Below, in pieces: positions 32,116 to 41,239 of a stretch of 64,000 nucleotides of DNA. The first letter of the stretch is position 1, and every line of letters begins with the position of its first letter. A program made the translations under genes and the position numbers. Origin of the DNA: Nocardia acidivorans NBRC 108247 (GTDB taxonomy: Bacteria > Actinomycetota > Actinomycetes > Mycobacteriales > Mycobacteriaceae); NCBI RefSeq assembly GCF_001625085.1, contig NZ_BDAW01000005.1, forward strand, positions 62,001-126,000. Direction: 5' to 3'. The notes below the pieces were generated by a model. It was not told where the DNA came from. It did not search any database and saw only the letters and a program-made list of their open reading frames with translations.

Positions 32116-33135
32116 ATGGCAGCGGCTCGATGGAAACTGGTGTCCGGCGCGATCGCCGCGATTACCCTGCTGGCGGCGACGGGATGCTCCAATTCGTCCA
32201 AGGACGACAATGAGATCCTGGTCTACAACGCCCAGCACGAATCGCTGACCAAGGAATGGGCCGACGCATTCACCAGGGAGACCGGAATCAAGGTCACCCT
32301 GCGGCAGGGCGGTGACACCGATCTGGGCAACCAGCTCGTCGCCGAGGGCAAGAACTCGCCCGCCGACGTCTTCTTGACCGAGAACTCCCCGGCCATGGCG
32401 CTGGTCGAGAACGCCGGACTCTTCGCCGACGTGGATCCCAACACCCTCGCCCAGGTGCCCGAGCAGTTCCGCCCCTCCACCGGCAAGTGGACCGGAATCG
32501 CCGCCCGCTCAACCGTTTTCGTCTACAACACCGGCAAGGTCGGTGACGATCAGCTGCCCAAGTCGCTGCTGGACCTGCAGCAGCCGCAGTGGAAGGGCCG
32601 CTGGAGCGCGGGCGTGTCCGGCGCTGACTTCCAGGCCATCGTGGCCGCCCTGCTCGCCCTCCAGGGCGAGGACGCCACCAAGGCGTGGCTCAAGGGAATG
32701 AAGGAGAACGCCATCGCGTCGCAGAACAATGTGACCACCATGAAAGGCGTCAACTCCGGTCAGTTCGACGGTGGCGTGATCTACCACTACTACTGGTATC
32801 GCGATCAGGCCAATACCAAGGAGAGCAGCAACAACACCAAGCTCTACTACTTCAAGAACCAGGATCCGGGCGCCTTCATCTCCATTTCCGGTGGCGGCGT
32901 GCTGAAGTCGAGCAAGAAGTCCGAGAACGCCCAGAAGTTCCTGGCCTTCATCGCCTCGCAGCAGGGCCAGCAGGTGCTGCGCGACGGCGACTCCATGGAG
33001 TACCCGGTCTCGGCCACCGTCGCCGCCAATCCCGCATTGCCGCCACTGGCGAGTCTGGACGCGCCCAAGGTCGATCCGAGCAAGCTGGATGCCAAGAAGG
33101 TCACCCAGCTCATGACCGAGGCGGGCCTGCTCTAA
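32116..33135 (+). CDS. Iron(III) ABC transporter substrate-binding lipoprotein
   Basis: This periplasmic-type binding lipoprotein has 339 residues. A signal peptide ends in LLAATGCSN with the lipid-bearing Cys24. The mature part follows the ferric-binding FbpA fold: NEILVYNAQHESLTKEWADA, FRPSTGKWTGIAARSTVFVY and the tyrosine pair region DGGVIYHYYWYRDQAN, whose tyrosines coordinate Fe(III) in known members. It is the first gene of a three-gene ABC operon; the permease starts three bases after its stop. The ATG at 32116 has AAAGGA upstream. An iron box in the promoter supports the substrate. Confidence 0.93.
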   Translation: MAAARWKLVSGAIAAITLLAATGCSNSSKDDNEILVYNAQHESLTKEWADAFTRETGIKVTLRQGGDTDLGNQLVAEGKNSPADVFLTENSPAMALVENAGLFADVDPNTLAQVPEQFRPSTGKWTGIAARSTVFVYNTGKVGDDQLPKSLLDLQQPQWKGRWSAGVSGADFQAIVAALLALQGEDATKAWLKGMKENAIASQNNVTTMKGVNSGQFDGGVIYHYYWYRDQANTKESSNNTKLYYFKNQDPGAFISISGGGVLKSSKKSENAQKFLAFIASQQGQQVLRDGDSMEYPVSATVAANPALPPLASLDAPKVDPSKLDAKKVTQLMTEAGLL

Positions 33136-33138
33136 ATC

Positions 33139-34689
33139 ATGGCTGTCCGGACCGCTGTCGCCGCCCGGGCCCTCCGGCCCGGGCCGCTCGTCACGACGGT
33201 CGCGCTGCTGCTGGTGGCCGCGACCTTCGTGCCGCTGGGCTATATCGTGTCCACGCTCTTCAGCACCGGATTCCATGAGACCGCACAGCTGGTCTTCCGG
33301 CCCCGAGTCGGTGAATTGCTGCGCAACACAGTGAGTTTGGTGGTCATCACGGTCCCGGTCTGCCTGGTGCTCGGCATCGGACTGGCCTGGATCGTGGAGC
33401 GCACCGATGTGCCCGGCACCGCCTGGTGGGGACCGATATTCGCCGCGCCGCTCGCGGTTCCGGCCTTCGTCAACAGCTACGGCTGGGTGAGCGCCTTCCC
33501 GTCGCTGAACGGATTGTGGGCGGGCGTGCTCATCGCCACCGTCTCGTATTTCCCGCTGGTGTACCTGCCCGCCGCCGCCACCCTGCGCCGCCTGGATCCG
33601 GCGGTGGAGGAGTCCGCGCGGGCGCTGGGCTCCGGGCCGATCGCGGTCTTCGTGCGAATCGTGCTGCCGCAGTTGCGATTGGCCATCCTCGGCGGTGGAC
33701 TGCTGATCTCGCTGCATCTGCTCGCCGAATACGGCGCGTTCGCCATGATCCGCTTCTCCACCTTCACCACCGCCATCTTCGAGCAGTACCAGTCCAGCTT
33801 CGCCGGAGCGGCGGGCAGCACGCTCGCCGGTGTGCTGGTGGTGCTGTGCCTGGTGCTGTTGGCCGGTGAGGCCGCCGCACGCGGTAATGCCCGCTACGCC
33901 CGCATCGGCAGCGGCGTACCCCGCGCCGCGACCCGGGTCCGACTGGGCATCAACAAGATTCCGGTCTTCCTGCTGTTGACCGCCGCGCTGGTGGCGGCAC
34001 TCGGCGTACCGCTGTGGACCATCATCCGCTGGCTGCGCATCGGCGGAGCCAAGGTTTGGGTGATGGACGATATCGGTGAATCCCTGGGCCAGACCATCGG
34101 ATTGGCCGCCACCGCGGCCGTCGTCACCACGCTCTGCGCCTTCCCGGTCGCCTGGATCGCGGTGCGCTCCACCTCACGCTTCGCCCGAATCATCGAGGGC
34201 GCCAACTACATCACCAGTTCGCTGCCCGGCATCGTGATCGCGCTGGCGCTGGTGACGGTGAGCATTCGCTGGCTGCCGGCGCTCTACCAGACCGCGGCGA
34301 CGGTGCTGGCCGCGTACACGCTCATGTTCCTGCCGCGCGCCCTGGTCGGCGTGCGCGCCGGGTTCGCCCAGGTGCCGATCGGGCTGGAAGAGGTGTCGCA
34401 GGCGCTCGGCAAATCCCGGCCCGTGACCTTCCTGCTCGTCACGCTGCGGCTCACCGCGCCCGCCGCGGCCTCGGCGGCGGCCATGGTCTTCGTGGCAGTG
34501 GCCACCGAGCTGACCGCCACACTGCTGTTGGCCCCCAATGGAACTCGCACCCTGGCCATGCGGTTCTGGTCGCTCTCGGGCGAACTGGACTACGCGGCGG
34601 CCGCACCCTATGCGCTGATCATGATCCTCGCGGCGGTGCCGGTCACGTATCTGCTGTTCACTCAATCCAGGAAGGCGGCCGGGCTATGA
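33139..34689 (+). CDS. Iron(III) ABC transporter permease (fused two-domain)
   Basis: This permease has 516 residues and about twelve membrane helices in two repeated permease halves, as in FbpB/SfuB. Each half carries a coupling loop that docks on the ATPase: ARALGSGPIAVFVRIVLPQL in the first half and SQALGKSRPVTFLLVTLRLT in the second. It starts three bases after the lipoprotein stop and ends in an ATGA overlap with the ATPase gene, so the complex is made from one message. Length and arrangement are normal. Confidence 0.93.
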   Translation: MAVRTAVAARALRPGPLVTTVALLLVAATFVPLGYIVSTLFSTGFHETAQLVFRPRVGELLRNTVSLVVITVPVCLVLGIGLAWIVERTDVPGTAWWGPIFAAPLAVPAFVNSYGWVSAFPSLNGLWAGVLIATVSYFPLVYLPAAATLRRLDPAVEESARALGSGPIAVFVRIVLPQLRLAILGGGLLISLHLLAEYGAFAMIRFSTFTTAIFEQYQSSFAGAAGSTLAGVLVVLCLVLLAGEAAARGNARYARIGSGVPRAATRVRLGINKIPVFLLLTAALVAALGVPLWTIIRWLRIGGAKVWVMDDIGESLGQTIGLAATAAVVTTLCAFPVAWIAVRSTSRFARIIEGANYITSSLPGIVIALALVTVSIRWLPALYQTAATVLAAYTLMFLPRALVGVRAGFAQVPIGLEEVSQALGKSRPVTFLLVTLRLTAPAAASAAAMVFVAVATELTATLLLAPNGTRTLAMRFWSLSGELDYAAAAPYALIMILAAVPVTYLLFTQSRKAAGL

Positions 34690-35807
34690 GTCGTCTTGTC
34701 GTCGAGAACGTAGGCAAGACCTTCGGGGCGACCCGGGTGCTGGACGGCATCCGGCTCGATGTCCCCGACGGCAGCTCCACCGCGGTGGTCGGCTCGTCCG
34801 GCTGCGGTAAGACCACGCTGCTGCGGATCATCGCCGGATTCGAGAATCCGGACACCGGATCGGTCACCGTCGGATCGGAAGTCGTTACCCGGCAAGGCTT
34901 CTCGCTGCCGCCGCACCGCCGCAAAATCGGCTATGTGGCGCAGGACGGTGCGCTCTTCCCGCATCTGACCGTCGGCCAGAACATCGCCTACGGGCTCAAC
35001 GGCGGTCTCGCCGGGCGGCGAAAGCATCGGCAGCAGGTGCGTGAACTGCTCGAAATGGTCTCGCTCGGAGCGGATTACGCGGATCGGCGGCCGCATCAGC
35101 TCTCCGGCGGCCAGCAGCAGCGGGTGGCCCTCGCCCGGGCGATGGCGCGCAAACCCGATCTCATGCTGCTCGACGAACCGTTCAGCGCCCTCGATACCGG
35201 ACTGCGGGCCGCGACCCGGCAGGCCGTCGCCGATACGCTACGCGCGGCCGGAATGACCAGCATTCTGGTCACGCACGATCAGGAGGAGGCGCTGTCCTTC
35301 GCCGATCAGGTCGCGGTCATGTGCACCGGGCGATTCACCCAGGTCGGTACGCCCGAACAGGTGTACGCGGCGCCCGCGGACCTGTTCACCGCCGGATTCC
35401 TCGGCGACACCGTCCTGCTGGACGCGACCCTGCGCGCCGATGCCGCGGAAACGGCGCTGGGCCGGATACCGGTGCAGGCCGATGCCCCGGCCGGCGCCGC
35501 GACCGTCATGATGCGTCCGGAACAGCTTGTCGCGCACGTGGTGTCGAATGGCGATCCGGGCTGCGCGACCGTGCGCGGGGTCGAATTCCGGGGCGCGGAC
35601 GTCATGCTCACCCTGGACCTGGACGGGCGGGCCGAACCCATTCAGGTGCGCCGCGTGAGCGTGGCCGCGCCGACCGTGGGCGACCGCGTCGAACTCGAGG
35701 TACTCGGTGCGGCAGTGGCATTCACCTCCGAGCAGTGCGCGGCGGCGGCCGAGCTGGGCACGAGCGCATCCCGCGCGGCCACCACGCGGGATGCCCTGGC
35801 CGTGTGA
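34686..35807 (+). CDS. Iron(III) ABC transporter ATP-binding protein
   Basis: This ATPase has 373 residues. Walker A is VGSSGCGKTTLLRII (near residue 36), the signature is LSGGQQQRVALARAMA, Walker B is DLMLLDEPFSALD and the switch histidine is in ILVTHDQEEALSF. A C-terminal TOBE-like domain (VMMRPEQLVAHVV; LDLDGRAEPIQVRR) gives the FbpC type. It ends three bases short of the convergent DoxX gene stop, leaving no room for a shared hairpin. The overlap with the permease gene is four bases. Confidence 0.94.
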   Translation: MSRLVVENVGKTFGATRVLDGIRLDVPDGSSTAVVGSSGCGKTTLLRIIAGFENPDTGSVTVGSEVVTRQGFSLPPHRRKIGYVAQDGALFPHLTVGQNIAYGLNGGLAGRRKHRQQVRELLEMVSLGADYADRRPHQLSGGQQQRVALARAMARKPDLMLLDEPFSALDTGLRAATRQAVADTLRAAGMTSILVTHDQEEALSFADQVAVMCTGRFTQVGTPEQVYAAPADLFTAGFLGDTVLLDATLRADAAETALGRIPVQADAPAGAATVMMRPEQLVAHVVSNGDPGCATVRGVEFRGADVMLTLDLDGRAEPIQVRRVSVAAPTVGDRVELEVLGAAVAFTSEQCAAAAELGTSASRAATTRDALAV

Positions 35808-35810
35808 CCC

Positions 35811-36665
35811 TCACGCCCTCGGGGCGAGGGTGTGCACCGGATGCGGCACGGTACTGCCCAGGGTGCGCCCGCCGGTGCGCAGCGCCCACGAAATCAGCAC
35901 GCAGAGCGCGAAGGACGATGTCCACAGCTTGTGGCTGACAATGGAGCCGAACGCGATATGCGAGCCGAACGCGCCCGCGAAATCGTAGAACGCGCCCGCA
36001 TAGGCCCATTCCTTGAGACGCGGGAAGCCGGGGGCCAGGATTGTCAACGCGCCCAGCACCTTCCACGCACCCAGGAGGTACATGAAGTACGTCGGATAGC
36101 CCAGCTCGATCATGCCGCCCGCCGTACCGCCGCGCTGTGCCAGATCCGCCACCCCGCCGGTGAGCAGCACGAAACCGATGACGGCGGTGGCGGTCCAGAA
36201 GCCCACCTTGGCGAAGATGTTGCCCGCCAGGCGATCCGCCCACGACAGCGTGACGACGCGGCGGGACTCCGGCCGCAGCGCCCACGAAACGCCGGTGATG
36301 GCGGCGAATCCCAGCGGTCCGACCGCGGCGCCGTAGTCACCGTCCACCGCGAGCGAGATCGACGCGCCGGTGTAGATGAACAGCACGCCCGCGTACACCC
36401 ACTCCTTCAGGCGCGGAAAGCCGGGCACCACAAGGACTATCGCGCCCGGAATCTTGGCGATGCCGATCAGCACCGCGACATAGGTCGGATAGCGGAGTTG
36501 ATCCTCGATCACATCCTTGACGTAATCGATGCGCAGAATGTCCCACACCCCGCCCATCGCCGATTCGACGGCGATGATGGCGGTGGTCACCCAGTAGGCG
36601 ATGACGCGGGCTCGGTGATCGGTGGTCAGCAGCGTGCGCACGGGTGTGCGCGACAGCGTGGTCAT
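35811..36665 (-). CDS. Tandem DoxX-like membrane protein
   Basis: This protein of 284 residues contains two copies of a DoxX-like four-helix unit. The repeated elements are YPTYVAVLIGIAKIPGAIVL with PGFPRLKEWVYAGVLFIYTG in the first half, and YPTYFMYLLGAWKVLGALTI with PGFPRLKEWAYAGAFYDFAG in the second. The typical bacterial DoxX-like protein has only one unit. ATG at 36665 gives MTTLSRTPVRTLLTTDH. Members are associated with quinone or sulfur redox at the membrane, but this type has no proven role. Divergent from a secreted protein gene 181 bp away. Confidence 0.85.
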   Translation of the reverse strand: MTTLSRTPVRTLLTTDHRARVIAYWVTTAIIAVESAMGGVWDILRIDYVKDVIEDQLRYPTYVAVLIGIAKIPGAIVLVVPGFPRLKEWVYAGVLFIYTGASISLAVDGDYGAAVGPLGFAAITGVSWALRPESRRVVTLSWADRLAGNIFAKVGFWTATAVIGFVLLTGGVADLAQRGGTAGGMIELGYPTYFMYLLGAWKVLGALTILAPGFPRLKEWAYAGAFYDFAGAFGSHIAFGSIVSHKLWTSSFALCVLISWALRTGGRTLGSTVPHPVHTLAPRA

Positions 36666-36846
36666 GGGTCTGTCCTCGATAGATGTTGCCGCCCAAGGGC
36701 GATATCGAACGGTCGGGTCTATGACCACCGCCGCGGCGTGAATGTGACAGCCCCGCCGCGCGCTCGGCGTGCTGCCCCCGGCGCGGCGTGCGAGCACCTA
36801 TATTGACGCGGGGGCGAATTGCCCCGGTTCGACCTAAGGAGTCCCG

Positions 36847-37200
36847 GTGCGCAGCACGCTGTTCGTCCTGTCCGTCCTCGGCGCGGCAACCGTTCTCGCC
36901 CCGTCGGCCTCGGCCCAGCCGCCCGCGGGCGACGCCGCGGTGAAGGTGCAGGCCGTGTACGGCGTCGAACAGTTCCCCATCGCGGACGTCACCGCAGCTA
37001 TCACCCCGTGCGCGGGCGGCGCGGCCACCACCGTCACCACCGCGCGCGACGGCAACGCCACCTACACCGGCGGCGCGGGCTGCTACCGCGTTCAGGTCAC
37101 CACCCCGACCGGCTGCGCGCTCGACGGCGACGCGGCCCAGCAGGTGAACGCGGTCCCCGGAATCACCCCGACCGCCACCTTCCGCTTCCGCTGCGCCTAG
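36847..37200 (+). CDS. Small secreted protein
   Basis: The protein has 117 residues: a cleavable signal peptide (MRSTLFVLSVLGAATVLAPS, then ASAQ as probable cleavage site) and a mature domain of about 93 residues with four cysteines (ITPCAGG, GAGCYR, PTGCAL, FRCA) suited to two disulfides. The Thr/Gly-rich beta-strand pattern suggests a small immunoglobulin-like or beta-sandwich fold. I do not recognise the family. The GTG start has AAGGAG upstream at 36835-36840. A hairpin (GGGGC GAATT GCCCC, 36811-36825) precedes it. Confidence 0.75.
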   Translation: MRSTLFVLSVLGAATVLAPSASAQPPAGDAAVKVQAVYGVEQFPIADVTAAITPCAGGAATTVTTARDGNATYTGGAGCYRVQVTTPTGCALDGDAAQQVNAVPGITPTATFRFRCA

Positions 37201-37374
37201 CGGTTTCCCGCACGACCCAATCGGCCGGTCATCACCCGGAGGCATCCCGCCGGGCCATGGGCAAGATCACTGCCCCCGACCCGCATGCGCATTTGCTGTT
37301 AATCTCGCAAACAGTTAGCTGTTAGTTCTGCTGAAGCGCGAGAAGCGCTCGATCACCGGTGAGAGGGTGACGAG

Positions 37375-38742
37375 ATGGGCGCGAAGTTCGCGTTGGTGCA
37401 ACCCATGGGCGTGACTGCGATGCCTGATATAAGGCGGTACACGGGGGTTGTCGAGGCCACCTCGGCATTCCTGGGTGCGGTGATCGCCGGGCTGTTGCTC
37501 ATGGCCCCACTCGATCTGGCCTGGACCCAGCAGGGGCCGCTGGAGCTGGACCTGCTGATCCTGAATATGCCGCGGGCGGCCGCCGCGGGAGCCATGTTCG
37601 CGGTCATCGCCGCCGCGCTCGCGGTGGCGCTGGGACGGCGCACCGCCTGGGTCGCGGCCTTCGGCAGTGCCGCGATCCTGCTCGGTGATCACCTCTGGAA
37701 TCTGAACAACGCCCTCACCGGAACACTCATCACCGTCAATTACGTCGACTCCATCTTCGGCGGCATCCTGCTCGGCGCTCTCACGGTCGCGGTCTTCGGC
37801 CGGCCCGTCGCCACCACCGCATTTCTCATCGGCGCGCTCGCCAGCATTCTGATCGGCGATCTCACCTCACTGCCCACCCCGGGCGGATCCCCCTCCTCGC
37901 TGGTCGAATGGGCGGCGAGCGGGACCCCGCCGCTGTGGCTGGTGGCGATCGCGGTGGTGGCGCTGGCGGCGGGCGCGGGAATTCAACGCGCGGAACCCCG
38001 ATCGGAGGAGCAGGACGGCGGCGATCTGCCCATCGGCCCCATCCTCTCGGCGCTGTTCCTGGTCGGAATGACCGCGGTATCGACCGAATGGCTGGTCAAA
38101 CATGCCGGGACGCCGATGCAGATCGCCGTCGTCGCCGCGGGCACGGTGGCGGTCGCGGTGCTCGGCGCGCTGCTGCTGCCGGGCCGCGACGGTGCGGTGG
38201 TGCTCACCGCGGTGGCGGTGGCCAACTCCGGCAGCGCCATTATCGCGGTGCCGCGACCGGATTGGAGTGCGCCGCTGCCGCTGGTCGCCGTGGTGGCGGG
38301 CTTCTATGCCGGACGCCGCTGGGGTTCGCCGCTGCTCGGGCTGTTCGGTTCCGCGGCGATCGGCGTCTTCGCGGCGCTCAGCGCGGAGTTCGGCCGCACC
38401 GACATGATCGTCCCGCTGCTCGGTATCACGGCCGTCGGCGCGCTGCTGGGCTACTGCTTCGCGGACGGTGCGAATACCCGCTCGGCCGGCAGCACCGCGG
38501 TGGCGCTGGCGGTGCTGCTGGTGCCCAGCCTGGTGGTCGCCCTGCGCGGCAGCAGTTTCGAACGCGTCGCGTACTCACCGCGCTGGTACCGCGATCCTTC
38601 CGGTGCCACCTCGGCGGTACCCGGCTGGGTATCGGTGGCGGTCAGCCTGGGCTGTGTGATCGGCCTGGTGCTGCTGTACCGCATGCGGCCGCTGGATCAC
38701 CTGCCGAAGCGGCCGTTCACCCAACTCAGCGCATCCGCGTAG
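37375..38742 (+). CDS. Polytopic membrane protein of unknown function
   Basis: The protein has 455 residues and about eleven or twelve hydrophobic helices with short loops. A soluble Glu/Asp-rich connector (AEPRSEEQDGGDLPIG) divides it near residue 210. Helices are Gly/Ala-rich (FLGAVIAGLLLMAPLDL; AVVAAGTVAVAVLGALLLPG). No transporter signature is obvious. GAGAGGGTGACGAG precedes the ATG at 37375. The upstream gap has AACAG-TTAG-CTGTT, a small inverted repeat near the promoter. The last 46 bp overlap the end of the convergent lipase gene. Confidence 0.78.
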   Translation: MGAKFALVQPMGVTAMPDIRRYTGVVEATSAFLGAVIAGLLLMAPLDLAWTQQGPLELDLLILNMPRAAAAGAMFAVIAAALAVALGRRTAWVAAFGSAAILLGDHLWNLNNALTGTLITVNYVDSIFGGILLGALTVAVFGRPVATTAFLIGALASILIGDLTSLPTPGGSPSSLVEWAASGTPPLWLVAIAVVALAAGAGIQRAEPRSEEQDGGDLPIGPILSALFLVGMTAVSTEWLVKHAGTPMQIAVVAAGTVAVAVLGALLLPGRDGAVVLTAVAVANSGSAIIAVPRPDWSAPLPLVAVVAGFYAGRRWGSPLLGLFGSAAIGVFAALSAEFGRTDMIVPLLGITAVGALLGYCFADGANTRSAGSTAVALAVLLVPSLVVALRGSSFERVAYSPRWYRDPSGATSAVPGWVSVAVSLGCVIGLVLLYRMRPLDHLPKRPFTQLSASA

Positions 38743-39992
38743 GACGCCTCCAGCACACCCCGGTGATCCACTCCGGGATAGGCGCGATACTGCACCGGGC
38801 GACCGGCCGCACGCTGTCGCATCACCATGGCATCGGTGGCCAGCGCGGGGATCGTGGTATCGGCCCGGCCCTGTAGGACGAGCAGCGGTTGCGTGAAAGT
38901 CAGTGTGCTGGGGTCGTTCTCGTTCAGTACGCGAGTCAGCGTGCTCATATCGCCGCCGGGGGAGAAGACCTCGCCCGGCGGAATGCCACCCCACTCCTGC
39001 GAATCACGCAGTTGGGCAATGCATCCGGTGTCTGCCAGCGACACCATGGCGGCCGCGCGCGGGGTGAGGAAGCGCGCCGGATCGACATCGGCGACCGTCT
39101 GCGCACCACGAATGATCAAGGGCAGGAATGCCGTACCGCCTCCGGTCAATGGGCCGAGCGCACCGGCCGCCCCGGTATTCGTCGCCATCTGGGAAGCCTG
39201 CAATCCGATGCCCTGGTGGGAGGCCGGAGCCAGCGCCACCGCGCCCAGCAGTTGCAATTCCGGAGCCCACTGCTGCGCCTGCGCATCGGTGAAGACCGCC
39301 GCCTGCCCGCCCTGTGAATGCCCCACGGCCACCCAGCGGGTGCCGATCTCCGGATCGACTTCCCGTGCGGCCCTTGCCATATCGGTGACGGCGCGCTGCT
39401 CGGCGGTGCCGATCAGATAGCCGTGCGGGCCCGGCGTGCCCAGCCCCTGATAATCGGTCTGCGCCACGGCGTATCCGGCGGCGATCCACTGCGCCTGCAC
39501 CTTGCGTACGAGCGAGGTGTAGTCGTGCGCCGGGAAATCCGCGGACGTGTCGTGTGACGGCGCGCAGGAATCATCCACCCCGGTGGTGCCGTGCGCCCAG
39601 GAGATCAGCGGCCAGCCGCCCGGCGGCGCGTCCCCGTCCGGCACCGCGAGGGTTCCCGAGACCGCCACCGTATTGCCCCGCATATCCACGGACCGGTACA
39701 GCACCAGGTAGTTTCGCGCGCCCTCGACGCCGGGATCGCCGTCGATCGGGCGCAATTGGATCACCGACCCGGGCGCGCCGACCAGCCGGTCCGCGGGCGC
39801 GGCGTAGAACGCCGCCACATCGGTGGTCTCCTCGGACATCGAAATATTGGCCACGGGCGTCGCCTGTCCGGGCGCGACGGCCACACATGTTCCCGCGATC
39901 CCCGCCAGCACCGCGCTCATGATCAGCCCGGTCCGCCGCCGCGCATGTCGCCTCTGCGGTAGGTCTCCGCACCCCTCCTGGATGTCCGACAT
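38697..39992 (-). CDS. Secreted lipase, alpha/beta-hydrolase (secretory lipase family)
   Basis: The enzyme has about 431 residues. A long basic start (QRRHARRRTGLIMSAVLAGI) leads a signal peptide ending near APGQATPVA, so the mature enzyme is exported. The fold is that of the secretory lipase (LIP) family: YLVLYRSVDMRGNTVAVSGT, ISWAHGTTGVDDSCAPS, the nucleophile elbow VAVGHSQGGQAAV with catalytic Ser, an Asp in LLVLQGRADTTIP and a His in YPGVDHRGVLE. ATG at 39992 is chosen; a TTG at 39998 is less likely. Mycobacterial and nocardial homologues hydrolyse host or environmental lipids. The tail overlaps the neighbouring membrane-protein gene by 46 bp. Confidence 0.88.
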   Translation of the reverse strand: MSDIQEGCGDLPQRRHARRRTGLIMSAVLAGIAGTCVAVAPGQATPVANISMSEETTDVAAFYAAPADRLVGAPGSVIQLRPIDGDPGVEGARNYLVLYRSVDMRGNTVAVSGTLAVPDGDAPPGGWPLISWAHGTTGVDDSCAPSHDTSADFPAHDYTSLVRKVQAQWIAAGYAVAQTDYQGLGTPGPHGYLIGTAEQRAVTDMARAAREVDPEIGTRWVAVGHSQGGQAAVFTDAQAQQWAPELQLLGAVALAPASHQGIGLQASQMATNTGAAGALGPLTGGGTAFLPLIIRGAQTVADVDPARFLTPRAAAMVSLADTGCIAQLRDSQEWGGIPPGEVFSPGGDMSTLTRVLNENDPSTLTFTQPLLVLQGRADTTIPALATDAMVMRQRAAGRPVQYRAYPGVDHRGVLEASYADALSWVNGRFGR

Positions 39993-40285
39993 GCCCAAAA
40001 GATACCGGTCTGTTGGTCAATTGAGTGGGAAGGCGACACACCCCAGCGAGTGTCAGTCGCCCCGCCGTCATAGGTGCGCACGGGTTGCGTCCGCGCATCC
40101 GGAGACGCCGTGATCGTTCCGGTCGTGTCACCGAGCGCGGCGGATCGGATCCGCCGCGGGTTTCCGTCTCCCGGGGACGGCTCGACAAGCGGCACAACGA
40201 CATCGACCGCGACGACAGCCAATGGGACAGGCTTCCAACGGGTTTACCCGTGTGATCGGACACGGGTATCGACCGCGGAACGAGA
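39993..40285. other. Intergenic region between the lipase gene and tRNA-Arg terminator
   Basis: About 290 bp without a credible gene. The only notable structure is a palindrome at 40137-40157 (GCGGCGGATC-G-GATCCGCCGC). It presumably holds the lipase promoter near its left end. Confidence 0.4.
40137..40157. repeat. 21-bp perfect palindrome
   Basis: Ten-base arms GCGGCGGATC and GATCCGCCGC flank one G. It is 145 bp upstream of the lipase start. It may be an operator or a weak hairpin; nothing else here depends on it. Confidence 0.35.
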
Positions 40286-40319
40286 AAGGCCCCGATCGGC
40301 GAATGCCGGTCGGGGCCTT
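40286..40319 (-). terminator. Terminator after tRNA-Arg
   Basis: On the - strand AAGGCCCCGACCGG pairs with CCGATCGGGGCCTT (one G-T pair) around a short loop, followed by TCTCGTTCC. It lies just downstream of the tRNA 3' end. Confidence 0.85.
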
Positions 40320-40325
40320 ACGTTC

Positions 40326-40401
40326 TGGTGCCCTCGGCAGGATTCGAACCTGCGGCCTTCTGCTCCGGAGGCAGACGCTCTATCCCCTGAGCTACGAGGG
40401 C
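40326..40401 (-). tRNA. tRNA-Arg (CCG)
   Basis: The - strand folds as a standard tRNA of 76 nt with encoded CCA: acceptor GCCCTCG/CGAGGGC, D arm starting TAGCTCAGGGGATAGAGC, anticodon arm TCTGC-CTCCGGA-GCAGA (anticodon CCG) and T arm GCAGG-TTCGAAT-CCTGC. The discriminator is A73. It decodes CGG. It is 1.9 kb from argS, whose product charges it, which may be coincidence. A hairpin terminator follows. Confidence 0.96.
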
Positions 40402-40487
40402 GGGGGTGGACCCGCTCGGACTTCTCGACTTTCCGAGTGGGCTGGGAAAGCGTATCGCATTGGCTGCGCAGCGCCAAAAAGGCGGGT

Positions 40488-40516
40488 GGACCGGGCGTTT
40501 TGAGGACGCCCGGTCC
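40488..40516 (-). terminator. Terminator of the DUF3105-DUF305 operon
   Basis: GGACCGGGCG (40488-40497) pairs perfectly with CGCCCGGTCC (40507-40516). On the - strand a CCTTTTTGG run follows within 15 bases. It lies six bases after the DUF305 stop. Confidence 0.8.
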
Positions 40517-40522
40517 ATCGAA

Positions 40523-41239
40523 TCAACTGAGGGGGAGCGGATTCACATGACGTTCGGCGAGCATCTGAGTCATCAATTGGGCCTCGCTGGTCTGGGTTTT
40601 GACCATGGATTCGGCCAGCGAGCGGACCACATCGACCTCGGCGCGCTGCGCGGCGTACTCGGCCATCGGCATACCGCCCTGATGATGGCGCAGCATCAAT
40701 TGCAGGAACAGCGAGTCCAGCGCGGGGCCGGTGGCCTGGCGCAGCGCGGTCAGCTCATCGGTGGAAGCCATACCGGGCATGACCTGCACGGGACCGGAAT
40801 GCTCGGAGGTACCCGTGTGGTGATGCGCGGACATATCCGTCATCCAGCCCATATAGCCGCCGGTCGCCAGCAGCGGCTCATTCCAGAGTTGCAGCCAGGC
40901 CTGCATACGGCCCGCCTGATTCTGCTGGGTGGTGAGGATGTCGTAGGCCAGCCGCTTCACCGCGGGATCGGTGGAACCGCTCAGGGCCAGCGCGGACATT
41001 TCGACCGCCTGCGCGTGATGCACCGACATGTCCTGGCTGAAGCCGATATCCACCGCACTCGGCTGCTGCCCCGAATCGCGCTGATTGCCCACCAGCAGGC
41101 CCGCGGCGAAACCGACCAGCAGCACGGCGATCACGCCGAGCACCAGCAGCGCGGGCCGCTGACCGCGGCCCGTCGTCTCCACGGGTTCGGCCGCCTCGGA
41201 GTCGCCGGGCTCGTTCGCGTGCGACAGGAACGGCGGCAT
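40523..41239 (-). CDS. DUF305 membrane-anchored protein
   Basis: The protein has 238 residues: one N-terminal helix (PALLVLGVIAVLLVGFAAGL) and an extracytoplasmic alpha-helical DUF305 domain in two repeats. The His/Met motifs are FSQDMSVHHAQAVEMSALAL in the first and LMLRHHQGGMPMAEYAAQRA in the second, with a His-rich stretch MSAHHHTGTSEHSG between. DUF305 proteins are often linked with copper, which fits these residues. The ATG overlaps the stop of the DUF3105 gene by one base (TAATG), so the two are coupled. Copper binding is inference. Confidence 0.9.
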   Translation of the reverse strand: MPPFLSHANEPGDSEAAEPVETTGRGQRPALLVLGVIAVLLVGFAAGLLVGNQRDSGQQPSAVDIGFSQDMSVHHAQAVEMSALALSGSTDPAVKRLAYDILTTQQNQAGRMQAWLQLWNEPLLATGGYMGWMTDMSAHHHTGTSEHSGPVQVMPGMASTDELTALRQATGPALDSLFLQLMLRHHQGGMPMAEYAAQRAEVDVVRSLAESMVKTQTSEAQLMTQMLAERHVNPLPLS

